DNA from: Membranipora membranacea
Taxonomy: Eukaryota > Bryozoa > Gymnolaemata > Cheilostomatida > Membraniporidae
DNA: 64,000 nucleotides
NCBI GenBank assembly: GCA_914767715.1
Contig: OU612065.1
Span: 38,192,001-38,256,000, forward strand
Reading direction: 5' to 3'
Position 1 is the stretch's first letter, and each line of letters starts with the position of its first letter. Of this stretch, positions 37,246 to 52,200 are shown piece after piece. Made by a program: the position numbers and the translations under genes. The notes below the pieces were generated by a model. The model was not told where the DNA came from and ran no database searches. It saw only the letters and a list, made by a program, of their open reading frames with translations.

Positions 37246-40200
37246 TTACTGGTCATCGGGGTCTCCTAGCTGTGCATAGTATGCCCTCGGCCACCTCGGT
37301 GCGAATGGTACTGTTGAGCCAACACGACCTGCAAACATAATAGTAATTTATAATATAAACTTAGCACAAACATTCAAATACAACCTCATTTGCATGTATG
37401 AGTATCTTTTTTGTGACCTGTATACCAAAAGTCTCTCGTTCTAAGTAACTAAATGTAAACCATATTCATCTATTTTCGAGTCTTTGATGTAACTATAATC
37501 ATATATGTTAATGGATGTAACCCTCCGTTAAATTTGGGGCTGATATTGTGAATATCACATTAAAAATCAGACCATTTCGCCTACAGGATCTATGCAGCGC
37601 AGCTATGGTGGTGCTGCCATCCATCAAGAAAGGCAACTCCAGAGTTAAGGGTTGTTTGATACCGAAACCAGTGTTCAATTTAGGTACAATTTCCATCATC
37701 TTTACCATTATAGGTACTCTGATTAACTGAATTGTTCAAGCCCTAAGCTCAACGTTGTTTGCAATGTGCAGAACATGATTTTTTTTAAGTCTGGTGTTTG
37801 CCCTGTGAGCATGTGCCAGCTGACCTAGATAACCTCTTACTTCCTTTTCCTGTCTTGCTGTTTTTGTGAGATTCAATTATCATGCATAACACAAGGTTAT
37901 GTTCCCATGTTGGCTGCCGCCAATAGGGTACTATAATTTGTTATGTGCAACATCATAACTGTGTTTCCTATCACAATTCTGACCAAGTTATCCTCATTTT
38001 GTGAACAAAAATAACAACCAATTACCTATGATACAATTCAATCAATATTATTAAGCGTCTTTAGTAACATTGTTTGTTATGCTGTTGCTAGCTGTTTTTG
38101 CTCAGTGTAATATGTGTCCCGAAACCACTCGTTACCTTCAACAATGTAGGTCGTTCAAATTTTCACACGCGAAACCTTTTAATCTAATAATATTCATAAT
38201 GAAGAATTTCCATCAATATTCAGTAGGGTTGATGCACACAGCTAGAAAAGTCTATTATGACTGTACGCATGCATCATGTTTATGATGATATTTCTAGTAT
38301 CTTGCTCGACAGTTCTGATCACATGCGATGGACAATGATGAGAACATAATCCCTTACAGCAATTAATCTCATAACTAAAGAGGGCTAGACCTATCTTTCA
38401 CTTTCTTACCTTCAGTGTGTTGTGTTCTTGTTGTGGCTCTGCTTATAGTTGATGATGCATCTGAGAGATCATCCCGTACACTTCCCACAGGGAACTGATA
38501 GTTATAAGCCTCCGCAGGCATTCTACTGGTCGGGTTGAACAGAGCAGGTCCGCGTGTGCTCGTGCTGAAAGCTCTGGGGTATCTGTGTAGTGGACTGTGA
38601 AGTTAGAGAAAATATGAAAAAAGGCAATCCTAGCATTTTAATTTTTCACTTGCCCTTTGGGCAGACAATTTACACAATTAGACGAAATAGCATTGCTCAA
38701 AATATTCGAATTGGCAATTTTTCTGCTCATCAAAGGGAAGCATGAAGGGTGAGGATTGCTGTTATCAAATTTTTTATATTCAAGTGAAATTCCAGGGTAA
38801 TATATTTACAATTTTTTGAATACCAAGATAATCTGAATACTTACGGAGATCGTTGTCTGCGCTGGTACACAAGAACCATGGTGCATGCCAGTAATCCTCC
38901 AAGTAATAGAGCACCTGCCACAGCAACTGAGATCCACAATGCTAGTAGGTTTCCTTCGGGTGTTACAGCGACGCCCGACTCACTGCCACAGTTGTAGCCT
39001 TCATACTGCTTGTCACACACACACATAGGATAATCAGTTTCGCTCTTGTCATCACAGGTGCCCTTTCCTTGACAGTTTATTACAGATGTTTCTTTGCCAT
39101 CAATAGTGATTGTTGTGTCACATGTCACAGCTGGAATATGAGAATTGGATAATTTATAGTTGAATAACTTGCTGCATGCAAATGCAAGTGATTTGTTTTC
39201 AATGCGGGTTGGGCTTTTTTCCCATGAATGGATATAAGCCACACAGAATCATATTGTAGGATATAAAGCTTTGAAATATTTTTTGTTCAGTGGACAATAT
39301 GTGCAAACATTATCATTGATGAATATCACTACATTTTCTCAGTATCTGCTTCATCAGAAGTTATCTTACCTCCATTTGTGAATACTCCTGGATAGGCTAT
39401 CATCAACTTGTCAGCAATCTGAGTGTCATTGAAGTCTATCTTATAGCCGTTAGTGACGAGGTAGTCCAGAGCCACGTGTATGACATCAGCGTTATCTACA
39501 TCACTACTGAACACTGCGTCATAGTTAACAGTGGTACCAGTACTACAAACAAAACAGCAACCATATAGTTAAAGTTGCAAGTAATCTAGTTGAATCCATG
39601 ATGTTCACAGTTAGGATTGCCGCCCCTCAACTCTAAACAATGAACTCATCCCTTCAGTGTTCTTGTGTCAGTTGGAGGGAGGAGGGGAAAGAGAAACAAA
39701 ATTGCATGTAAAAAAGACTGAACTTGACTTTGGTTGTAAGTTTTTGTGTCTCGGCAAGCGGATCTTAACAACTGAATAATTATCCCAAAACTATAATGTC
39801 TCAAACGAAATCAATTTCAACCAAGAATTAATTTGACCAACATATTATCAGCTGGGAACTTACTCGGTTGTAGCTTGTCTTTTCTTTCTGGAGTTGCTGT
39901 CTGTGGTATTAGCCTCATACAGTGAGACGCTGATAACATTCACTCCAAGGAACTCTGTATTAGATGAGAAGAGCACAGCCAGAGCCTGGGACAACAGGCT
40001 CTCCAGCACAATAAAGTCACTGGAGCTGGTGTCCGCCCACTCCTCCTGGAAGGTCAGGGTGAATACCTGCTCTACGCTGATGAACTCGGCTGTAAAAAAA
40101 GGAAGATAGTGGCATGAGTCTATGAGATTAAGAGCCTGCTGGATGAAAACTGTTTGATCAAAACCTTATTGGCCAGTCAGCATGTAATAGGTAAATGTCA

Positions 40201-43200
40201 AGCAGTTATTACGAGCTCATCTGGTATTCATAAAACAGCTGAGCCAACTGCACTTGCATTGGCAGTGTTTCAAATTTTTAAGACCGTAAAGACAGATACG
40301 GAGTACTCTTGTTTATGAATACATACCATTAGCTGTCTTAGCGTCACAGGTATCACCCTCGTAACCATAGTGACAGGTACAGTCATAGTCTGCAGGTAGA
40401 TTTACACATATTCTAGTACCATCTTCTCCGCAGGCATCAGCGTTCAGACATTCATTAATATCCTCACATGTGCCGGCGTTGTCTGCATATCCATCCTTAC
40501 AGGCACACGAGTAGGATCCTGTCAATATAATTTGATACATATTAATATGCTTATATATCCCTTATAATCTGAATATAATTGTTAGTAAGATCGTAATATA
40601 AAGGTGCCATTTTATAAATTATTATAATAACAAAATGTTAAGAATTTGTGAAGCTAGATTATAAAATCAATTTTATTTTTCACTGCCTTCAACGATCTAA
40701 AATGAGGAGTTGGTTTCACTCTGTTATCAAACTGGACAGAATTGATTACATATGAGGGCACTATATTTTCTCCTTCTTGAGTCTGAGCACCTAGACTTAG
40801 CGGATGTACCCTGTACACACTTACCGACAGTATTACTGCAGTCTTCAGTGATAGCGTCACACTCTCCCAGACTACACTCGTCGATATCCACACATGATGT
40901 CACACCCGCTGAGACGCTGGACTCATATCCAGTATTACAGGCTACGCTACATGTGAAACTTCCCACTGTGTCAACACAATTCTGAAATAAAGATATTAGT
41001 GCAATGTGAATATGTGAATCGTCTGCGATTTGGCCCATTCTTGGCAATGTGGAAAAAGCTTTAAGATGTATAAGTTATTAAATAGAAATCTAACTTAAGT
41101 CTATATTCATCACGCATTCTACTTTTGGTTTGGCTAAGCTTTATATTCATTGGAAAGGAAGAGGATCGACACCCCTAGCAAATGTCTGACTGCAGATATA
41201 GAATGCTGGTCTAGATCGAACAGATAATGTTTTGCCCACTGAACCTACCGATACACCGTTGAGAGGATCCACACAATCATCAGTACCGTTAGCGCATTCA
41301 TCTATGTTTATACAAGTCTCGTTGTCCTTAATGTAACCTTCTACACAATCACACCTAAATGAACCTGTAAAAAGAGACATCAAATTGTAAATGGTATCAT
41401 ATCATAGTTGTCTACCCTTGATTTTAAGGACACGTCTACCTAATTAGAATATTGCCTCTTTGGGTAGCCGATTTGTATGCTCTAATTGGCTGGCTACTCA
41501 TTGGGCAAATGGAAATTCGGATGATTTCTAACCAAACAAAATGGATTATTTTGCAACATTTAACATTGGGTCTTACAATTTACAAGCAGACCTGGCCTAT
41601 TTCACATTTTTCCATTCTTCCATTCTGAGAATAATATGCAGCCAATAAAGTTGAAAAAAAAAGACTATTTACCTGGTGTGTCTACGCATGTTTCAGTCAC
41701 AGCGTCACATGTTGTCGGTATGGAGCATTCATCTATTGGTACACAAGTTATCTCTCCACTGTTCAGTATGGTCATGTTGTATCCCTCATTACACTCGGTG
41801 GAGCAGGAGTAACTACCATTATTGTCCTTACAGGCCTAAATAAGGAGGGTAATCGTCAATCAATATATCCATATAGAAAGAGAGAGAATAAATCTAAATA
41901 TATAGTATTGACGCTTTTACAACAAGGACCAGTTAATTGATAGTGTGAGATGCAATTGGTATCATGAGTTTGATGGATGCACAGAACTTAAGTTGCTACA
42001 ATGAAGCAATGAAATGGGAGCAAATTATCGTATTAGTTTTATATACATAATTATATATATTTATGTATATATGCAAAGCTGTGAAATAATCATTAAAGAT
42101 ATATTATATGTACATACCCCGAATCCATTAACGACATCATAGGTAGTACAGTTGAAGGTGTTGTCTGTACATTCATCAACATTATCACAGATTACTCCAT
42201 CACCTGAGTAACCATCCAGACATCGGCATACATAGGAGCCTTCAGTGTCTACGCACTCATTGTTCATACCACCACAAACATCTGCATATATAATCAGCAA
42301 AGTGCCACGTACAGTACACAGAAACATGCATTATGCTTGTGGCGTTGGAAATGGGAATTTCACAAAGATCTAAAATAGCTAAAGAGCCTCATAATTAAAA
42401 AAACAATATCAAATTAAGTTGTCAAGAGTTGTCCTATTTGTTGTATAAAGGGGACAACTATTAAAAGGTTAGTAAATGCATTCAGAATCACTCACTTGAG
42501 GCTTGTATACACTCGTTATCGTTCTTGCAGCCCGTGCTGTCAGCTTTACCATTGCCATGGTAACCTTGTTCACATATACAGCTAAAGCTTCCTATCTCGT
42601 TCTTACATGTAGCCAGATCGATAACACAAGGACCGGCTGAACCATCCAAAGGAGAACACTCATTGATATCTTTAAAATAGAGAGAATGTTATGTGGATAA
42701 CATACAACAAGATAGTGGGTACTAAGGATAATGCTGATGCCCAAAATTGTCTGTTCATACCTGAATGAATGACTTAAAATTGGAAACTAACGAACACTAC
42801 CCTATATCCAGCCATTTTCAAGGTAAAGAGAAATGAATATTTTAGTTTGATGCACCCATAACATACCACTGCATTGGATTCCTGACCCAGTGTATCCATC
42901 GAGACAGTCACAGCTGTAGGAGCCCGCTGTGTTGTTACATGTGGCTAACTTAGAACACGGGTTATTGGTCTGGCATTCATTGATGTCCTCACAGTGAGTG
43001 AAGTTCTGATTCACATATCCATCCGGACACTGACAGTAGTATGAGCCTGGTGTGTTTGTGCACTAAAACAAAATTTATATAAATATAAGATATATATATA
43101 CAAATATATATATATGTATATATATGCATACAATGCATATGTATATGTACGGTGTGTGTATGTACGATGTATATATACACATGATACACTATCGGTATGC

Positions 43201-46200
43201 AATGAATACTCTAGCTTCATGCTTTGAGACAAGGTTATAAGATGAAGCAGCAATTTTTTCCTGATTCTTCGTTGTTAGTCCCCTGTTAGTCATGATGCAT
43301 TGTACAAAACTGTACCAGTTAGTTAAAGCAATGACTTTTAATCAAATTAAATGTTTATGCTTCTTCAACATGCTTTAACTGTATAAACGATCAGCTGTGT
43401 ACCACACAGAACATAGAGCAGAAAACTTCATTGCAGCGACCCCTTCTGTCACCACTTTGTCATTTCATAACCCCAACATTCATACATTGAGCAGCACATG
43501 CTTGTGAGCTTTTTATGTTTCTATATTGATTAGACAAGGCCTATCAGTTAATGAAGCAGCCCTTGGTTATCCGACCTTCTTACCTCATAAGGCACTCCAC
43601 CGTTCTAAAATCGAGCTAAAAATCTGAAAACCTGTGTATAAATCCCTCCTCGTCGTTATGTTAAAATATCAATGTTTTGGGTCGGCGTGACTTGAAGACA
43701 CATCAACGGTCAGAGGCAGTACCATAGAGATATTACATAATAACTCTATGGTCAGTACATACATAAAGCAGTTATGAACCATATTGTCAAGGCTGTGTAA
43801 TGGGGTGCAAAGGGCAATTATAGGCCACGTTGGAGTCTGTTTGTGGTATATATTTTATTCAGCAAAACTTACATTAGCACTAGGACCACAGGCATCAGGA
43901 TCGTCACATTCATTTCTATCTGTGGCGCACTGCTCTCCCTGCCATCCTGTGGCACAATCTACGCAGCCGTCTGTGTTATTACATGAGCGGGCTCGGTCAC
44001 CACACATACATGTCTCATTACAATTCATTCCGTATAATCCGTAATCACACACTGTAAGAAAGGTCGACATTAAATTACCACTCTAAATTCTATATTCTGC
44101 GATTGTATTGTTCAAGGGTTTAACTTTTACGCCTTTTCATAAATGTGTTTCGATAACAGATAAAATTAAAGGTACAAAGTGTATCCAGGTGCTCCTCTCC
44201 AGCTGGAACTTGGCTACACCAACAATCATCACATCACTTTTAGTAAGACAATCAAGTGTAATCAGAGCTGGCAGTCAATGGTCGACAACAAAGAGAAACA
44301 GAAGTACACACCTCGACATGGCTCATAGTTGAAGGTGATAGCGTGATAGCCCATCTCAGGGCACCTGCATTCATAACCTATTGGCAGGTCGTGGCAGGTG
44401 GCTCCTGTGTCAGTGACACACACATCAAGGTTCTCAGCACACTCATCAATCACTAAAACAAACGAAATACATCTTGCCTGATTAAACTGGAGGGCAAGGA
44501 AGATTGGAAGTACTTGAATGTTAAAATTTAAAGCAGAAAATGACAGTAACCTTACCCACAAAAGTCAAGTGTATGAACAATAATGATTGGGCGTTCTGAT
44601 TGTATTGATGAGGTAGCAGACCTGGTGAAATCAAAATCAAAAATATTTCGTAATAATGGATTCTAAATATTAGCAAACTATCATAGGTTTTTAAAGAAAT
44701 CCTATTTGGAATTGGTCACTCTAGGTCACTCTTAAGTAGTAAAATTCCGATGAACTTTTCATGGGTTATTTCATCATATCGATTTTAGGGTTTGTTACAC
44801 CGCTAACCGTGATAAAGGAGAGGATAACTTACAGTCACATGATCTGCCGTCAGCGTTAAGTCTCTGTCCTCTGGGGCAGGTACAGTTAACATCACCGGAG
44901 ACTTCGTCATTAATACATGCGAATGAACAGTTGGCTAACTGACACGCTAGTGCTAAAATATATCACAATAAAATATATATATTATTATGTAAACATTATC
45001 AAGAAATAATAATATCGATAATCATGAAAAATTTCTAAACTTGTTGATACATTCCGCCACCTTGATCACTCCCGGTCACCAAATAACCAAAGCTCCCTGG
45101 ATCACGTCTCGGTGTATAAGCGATGGTTGGAAGCTAACCTTTCACCAATTTTTGGTCCCTTACAACTTTGGATGCTCACTGAAAATCTCAGGAGAAGGTC
45201 GATAATCGTTCAACCTTATCCTACCATCACCAACCGATCATTCCAATATTAATATACATTCAACCTGGCAACCCGTTTGTTAGTAGTAAGCAATTCAGAG
45301 TAAATCTTTTTGAATGTAGACTACAAATAATTCAAGAAAAATTCTAAATATCTGATGGAATTATTAAGGATGATTTGCTGTTCTCTCCGTGACGTCAAAA
45401 TGATGTCTCCTCAAAAGTGTCAGCATTGGCAACGAGTAAACTCTTGCATCTCACAAATTAAAGATTCCACCAGATGAATTTAGGGATTTTTCTTGATCCA
45501 TTTGACAAGACATACTAGCTTAGAGGGGGCAGTAATCAACCTGACAAACCTGGGCTCATGGTGGTAGTAGTGGTGCGATGGTATTTAGGTGCTGTGAGTT
45601 ACATAATATACATATAAAATGTTAGAATGTTAAAATACTTCATGTTGTATAATATGTTCACAGAGAAAGAATATATCCTTACTCTGTGATATGTTAGTAT
45701 GCATGTTATTAGTCTAAGACCATATACTGTTGGATGGTTGCTTGTAATTTTAACACAATAAACAGTCTATGATCTCAAACTAGCAAGTTATTATAACTAT
45801 GAGATAAGATAATGATGGCTGTCAAAAACAAACCAGGCAGATTTGTTCTTTTGTCACATTATGTCATAAAACACTGAGTCTCATCTAATTTGATAATGGT
45901 TATGATTTCAAACAACCTTGACATGCTTGTTACTACCTGAAGCCTAACTTTTATTTAACTTTTTCTCACCAATAAGAATTGGGGCTGAAAAATTAGACCA
46001 AGTCCTCAGGAAAAAACACATCACATAAAAACTAAGTATATAAATAATGAAAAAACCCATTTAGATAGGGAGATGATCGAGTGTTATATGAATGGTGTGC
46101 TATTGTACTGTATATGTACTGTGTGAATGGTGGCCGACGCCTTTCCCTTCAATACTAACCTGTAGCATTATCAGCAGTACAAGTACAAAAGTCATCATTT

Positions 46201-49200
46201 AGCGAATATCCACTGTTACAGCCGCACTCATAACTCCCCTCATTATCCGTACATAGCTGTTCACATTTATCCACCCCCGTCGTACACTCGTCTATGTTTT
46301 CACAGACGGTTTCAGAGCCCAAGGCGAATCCGTACCCATTGTTACATGTACAGGCGAAACTTCCGTCGCTGTTAGAGCAGTCTGCCTTGGTACAGGTTGT
46401 GTTGTCTAAACACTCATTGATGTCTATAATAAAAAGTTATTATTTTGTTGCAAATAGCAGGGAGTTTGGGATATAAACTCCTTGCAAATAGGTAGCATTA
46501 TTTCGGAGTTATGCCCACATCTATATTGGTCAACTTTAACACTTGGCTAATTTCACTAGTCACATGCAATGACCAAATTAAATTCAGTGACCGTTCTCAA
46601 AGTAACCGGAAAATTCGATCAATAGGAATAAGTCGGTGAATGCCCCGTTAATTTCTGACATGCCAATAAATTCATTTAATTGTTCTAAAATCTTCAGAAA
46701 TTAATGAGACAATTAAAATTGAAATGATTGCCGTATCGCTTGACAGAATTTAGACTGTACCTGTACATTCAGCTTCTGGTACACCGTTGATTTCCAGCCT
46801 CTCGTAGCCTGTGGTACAGTTTGTGATGTTACAGGCATAGGTGATGCCGGTCAGTACATCAAACTCTGCAGCAGGAACATCCATACATCCTCCGATAACA
46901 CAAGGGCTATCTACGCACCCATCATAGTCCACATCACACAAGGTTCCTAGAAATATTAATTGTCCAGCAATTATTTTAAATGCCAGCTGAGAACAATTAA
47001 AATACCTTTCCCAAATAGAATTACTCAGCTTAACGACGTGGGCGATGAGATGATCAGCCAAAACAAGGTATAATATGTAGACACTCTAAATAAGGAGTTA
47101 TCCTCCTGCGTAAACCAAACAGACAACTGTAGGAGACTTCGTATACGAATATAAAGTGTGTTCTGTGTAATTAATTAAGCATTGGTTCTTCACAGCAATA
47201 GAAAGCAGATCTATTAAATCCTACCTGTCCATCCTGGCTCACAAGCACACTCCACTATAGAGAAGAGAGAGGAGAGCTGTCCGTTACTGGCCAGAGTATC
47301 AAAGTTAGGTACGCCATTAACACACTCAGGGCTGAGGCGTACAGATACATCAAATATCGGGGATACTGCATTCTCACCATCGATACGATCAGTCTCTCTA
47401 GCTACCAACCTAGGTAAAGTATCCCTATGAAAACTATTAACCTGCCACAAGTCCAGTGTACAAAATACTACGTTTGGGAAGCCAATTATGTAAGCACATA
47501 TCATTTAGCAAAGTTAGACCAAGGAGTACCAAGGAGCACCCCTTAGTTAGACTGAGATAGAGTAGCTAGAATTAAAACAAAGTTATGAGCTCCGACTAAA
47601 TCGTTGAACAATTGTTACAGACATCACAATTGCTAGTTACAAATTAACAAAGCCTGTGACTTTTGTTTTCATTTACGCTGTGTAATTAATAGGTGCATTC
47701 CAATTGTAAGATAGGGTTGGGCTCTATTTGTTCCCCAAACAATCACTTTGAGTGCCCTCGATTATGCATCAAACTACTGAACCGCTCCTCGATGAGTCAA
47801 TTTTGATTGTCATCAGGATATTAAGGACTTAAGAAATCTTTGAGGCAGACCTCACAAGGACAAAAAGGCACAACATCGTTTGAGACGCAACTCACTGAAT
47901 ACTGTGGGATTGTAAGTCTGCCGGTGTCCATTCAAAGACGTAAGAGTCACTTCCATCGTCATACACAAAAGTGGCGTCAGTCGGCTTGTTAATAGCTTCG
48001 ATAGTGACTGAGTAGTTTCCAGTATAATTGACAGAGTAGACTGCACTGAATAGTGTGTTGACTGAAGCGTTGAATCTTGTCAAACCGATCACAGAAGGCG
48101 CTGTCGTTCCTGGAGTCAAACAAAGAGGAATATGGTTAGAACTGCTACCGGCATAATAATTAATTTGACCATGAACTAACATTACCACACGCCCGACCAA
48201 CTTCTGGGGTTCTAATCAGATCATTCAGCTTGGGAAGAGCGAATATCTGATACAATAGGACTTCAAAAATTTTCAGAAGAAGGTGAAGTGCGATAGATCA
48301 AGTACATCATAATCAACATAGTATATTCTTTGTTAGGTGTTAGTATCCTTAATACCAACACTTTCCATGGTCAAGTGCTTGGCTGTAGCAATTTATTACA
48401 TTCTCTAGTACATGAAGGATTGTAGCATTTGAGCGAAGCCCTATGCAACGATTTCAGAACACAAGCTCAAAAACTTCACTATTACCACTAATATTTTTTA
48501 AATAAATTTTATATTTTGCTGAGGGATATTAAGAGCTGTATTCATACACAGTACACACGTACCTAGAGTTACAGCCTTATCCTCCACCTCCCTGAGAGTG
48601 AGTCTGGTGTCCAGTCCGACCTCTGAACTGTTAGTCATAAAGGTATCAAATATACACTGGAAGTCATTGGAGCACTCGTCGCTCAGTGTCTGGTTCTGAG
48701 GCAGACTAAATATAGGTTTGAAGCTTGCGTCAGTGAAGGTGTCTGTACTCCACCCAGGTCTGTACCAGAACAAACTCTCATCATCTGTTAAACGCCCTGA
48801 AAACACACAAAATTAATTAGATGAATGCTCATGGAGCTGTTTAATCATGGTATAAATTAACCATACTTGATGCATATATCACTCAGAAAAGATATATGGT
48901 CCAATGTCCAATGCTAAAAAAGATGTGCCTTTATACAGTTTCAGTACGAGCAATCACAGCATAATACAATGGCCTTGGTAAACTACAAAGGCGGTTGTGT
49001 ATGTTATTTCAAACCGTAAAAATGCATTGAAATTTATAGCATGTTAATGCATACATGTTTCACCAAAATCGTAGTGAATAGTTTCAACGGTACAGTTGTC
49101 ATATCCGAGAACACAGACTATATTTCCGTTCCTGTCCATCAGATCATTCTCAGCATCTCCATCGAAATGTCCCAGAAGGCCATCGATAGTGCCCTTGGCA

Positions 49201-52200
49201 GAATCAGGTATAAAACTCTGAATACTTAGAATGTTCAATCTCAATGAGAACCGGAAACTGAAACCTACAAGAGGTGAAAACACAAATAGGATTAGATGAT
49301 TAAAATAGTGAATGAATGATGGTGGACGCCCTACTTGTTACAAGGCCAACAAAAATATTTTGTTGCTCATTACATAAGAAATCCGTCCAAGTGTTGTACT
49401 TAGGTTAAACAGTAGTAAAACCCTCATTCAATATCCATGTCAATGATCATTGTCCTAGTTGAGGCTTAGAATTGAATTCAGTAAAAGTGCTAGCAGCAAG
49501 CTAAGCTTTTCCATTGATCAGCCATTGTAAGTCTGTACACTAATCCCCTGGTATTTTGGGAACACGCCATACGGACATCACGACATAAGCTCATGTGAAG
49601 CATGATTCCTTCAACAGAAACATCCATGAGCTACTTCTCTTTAGTTTAAGTTATAATTTTGGGCCACCTACTCACATGATAAGTATCTGATCATAGTTAA
49701 TGGGGTCTAAATGTGCGCTGCACACTAATCATCTGTTAGGGCCATGACATCATGTCAATATGATGCTGAAATATCAGATCACGATGATGGGGCTTTGTTA
49801 GTGTATCAAAACAAGCTGTGGTAAATCTGTGCTGACACAAAGATTGTAAAATACAGCAAATTTTCCAAAATCTTAGTTATCATTCCGAAGTAATAAAAAA
49901 GATCCTGATGATGGAATCTGGCTTCATGATAATAACTAAGTGTATAGGTTACCTGACTGGAAGGATACACTGATAGATCCGTTGAACTTTTTGAGCACCA
50001 GAGCACCGTCATCATAAGATAGTACTAAGTCGTCTGTTGTTTGAGTGGCAGTGTCCAAACGTCCCTGAATACTCTCACCATTAACCCTCACCTCAAAATC
50101 TAGAAGACAAATCAGCTGAGTTAATAATTGGGGACATAATTAAAACGCACATTCCCAAAACTATGCTCAAAAATTGAAACGTTCAACATCACAAATTTAA
50201 ATCATGATTTTATAAAAAAATAGAAAAGATTTATGTCAAAAAAACTTACCAGTTCTGTTGTTGTTTATCTCCACATGTACAGTAGATGAATTTAACGGAG
50301 GTAGGGATTTCATAGCGAAGGCACCAAACTGAGTAGCTGGTACGAGTTCCATATCCTGACCGAGAGCCTGGATCATTCTGGACTGCATACTGAACTGATC
50401 TGACATGATCATCCAGAACTCTCCTAGAGGGTTATATGTATACAGCTGGCCGTCTAGTGTATATATGTGAGGGTCTCCAAATCCACAAGCTAAAACATAG
50501 TAACAACACAAATTATCTTCATGAAAACAAATGTTTATTTCAAACTATTTTCAGAGTTTACCCTATTGAACCTCTTGTGGTTGTATTTTTTTATAATTTA
50601 TTGTCATTTGACTTGGTTGGCAATAGAAGATGATCACAGTGTGACAAAAATGATCTTCCAAGAAGTAACCAACGCGTAGTCAGACTTGGTCATCTTGATA
50701 TCTATTTACCTAATCTGTCTGTTATTGTTTAGTTGTATTAAATTACAGTCAATTGTTAAATGTTGACAGATTTTAAAACTTCCTAAGGTTTCTTAGAATT
50801 TCAGACAGCCACGCAAACAACAAATATTTTAGAGTTATTAATTCGGTCAACTTATCCACACCAAATGATTCGCAGATTCACAGAAGTATTTAATAGCAGA
50901 AATTGGGTTCAAATTATCCTTCTGTCATCATTTATTGTAATTTGGATTTAGCAAATTCACCATTAGAGAAAAAAGTTTCAATTTAATTTTCCTGCCTGTG
51001 TAGGAGAGCATACTCACAGATTGTAGGAGCGATGTACTGATCACAGGTATCGACAGGTCTGAACTCTCTGTACAGGTCACAATACTGAGATCCCTGACAG
51101 CACTGTGTGTAGGGCGTCAGGTCGAACGCCTCGTATATATTATACGTAAGGAACGGGTGATACAGTACTGGATATCCGCCATCTTCAGGGTCCAGAATCA
51201 GCGAGCCTGAGGTCATCTCATAACAGCATTGCTAAAATAATAAAAACAAGTTTTGCTGCTGACAAATTTCAGAAGTCACATTATCTCAATACCCTCAGAG
51301 ATACAACAGTATTCTAATCTCACACAACAAAAGAAAAAGATAGAAAACAAAAAGCTTTTGCAATGAATTTTCTCGCAACTCTCCGAGCTCTGGCTTGTAT
51401 TATAATATCTTTGCATATATTTACCTGCACAAAACCTGTGGTGGGCTTCCTATACAGACTGAATGAACAATAACTGTTGTAATCAAAGAAAAAGTTCTCA
51501 TCGATGGAAGCACTGGCGACGTTACAAGGGCAAGGTATCCCAAGGTCCTCCATTATACCAGTAGGGAACATGTAGAACTTCTGTATGTTGTACCACTGCA
51601 GACAAGCCTTGGCGGCCTGATTATCTGCGCCAAAGTTAGATACTTCAAACACCCAGCGTCCATTCTCATCTACAGAGAGAAACCAAAACTATGCAAAGAA
51701 AGTCAGTTATTCGGTAGATTCGCAGATTTTGAATCATATTCTTCAATTTTTGACATTGGAAAAAAAGAATCACTTGCCACAGAACCATTTATAATTGGTT
51801 TTATTGAAATATCTTAGTTGCGCTGCAATGGGCTGCTCAAATTGTCACATCGGTGAACCAAAATATTAATCACTCAAATTTTTTATGGAGTTGTCAAAAG
51901 TTAGCATCCGCTTTCTTACACTACCAATAGGGCATATTCGTGGGTGTCCCATAATGCAATTTTACCATGAGATTTCCCAGCTGATCAGGTCAATCTCATA
52001 CATACCATCAGTATCACTGATCCAACCTCACTAGAAAATATCTGACAAGCTATTGACTGCCAAGATGTTATGAGAGTGAACTGAGTTTAACCTTATCTAA
52101 CCTGTATTAGAAGGATCCGTGTCCAGTGCCGTAACTCCAGGAGTGTTTGACTTGTAATAATTATACTCGTGCAGGCCACCATCTTGAGCTTGGAATCCCA

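Larger units (their letters stand above)
40327..47424 (-). other. Array of about fifteen EGF domains
   Basis: Exons from 47225-47424 to 40327-40518 encode successive six-Cys EGF units. Many begin with calcium-binding consensus such as DINEC, NIDEC or DVDEC and carry the GSYSC or GSFSC turn. One unit (43873-44051; CDYGLYGMNCNETCMC) is more laminin-like. Phase 1 introns separate most units. Intron 44953-46159 contains the palindrome at 45659-45688; intron 43063-43872 contains an AT microsatellite. Confidence 0.85.

Noticed and set aside
37508-37730. Overlapping frames on both strands in the last mucin introns
   Set aside because: Neither has usable splice phases with the neighbouring exons or a known motif.
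42989-43253. Tyr/Ile/His-rich minus-strand frames
   Set aside because: They translate an AT-rich microsatellite in an intron.
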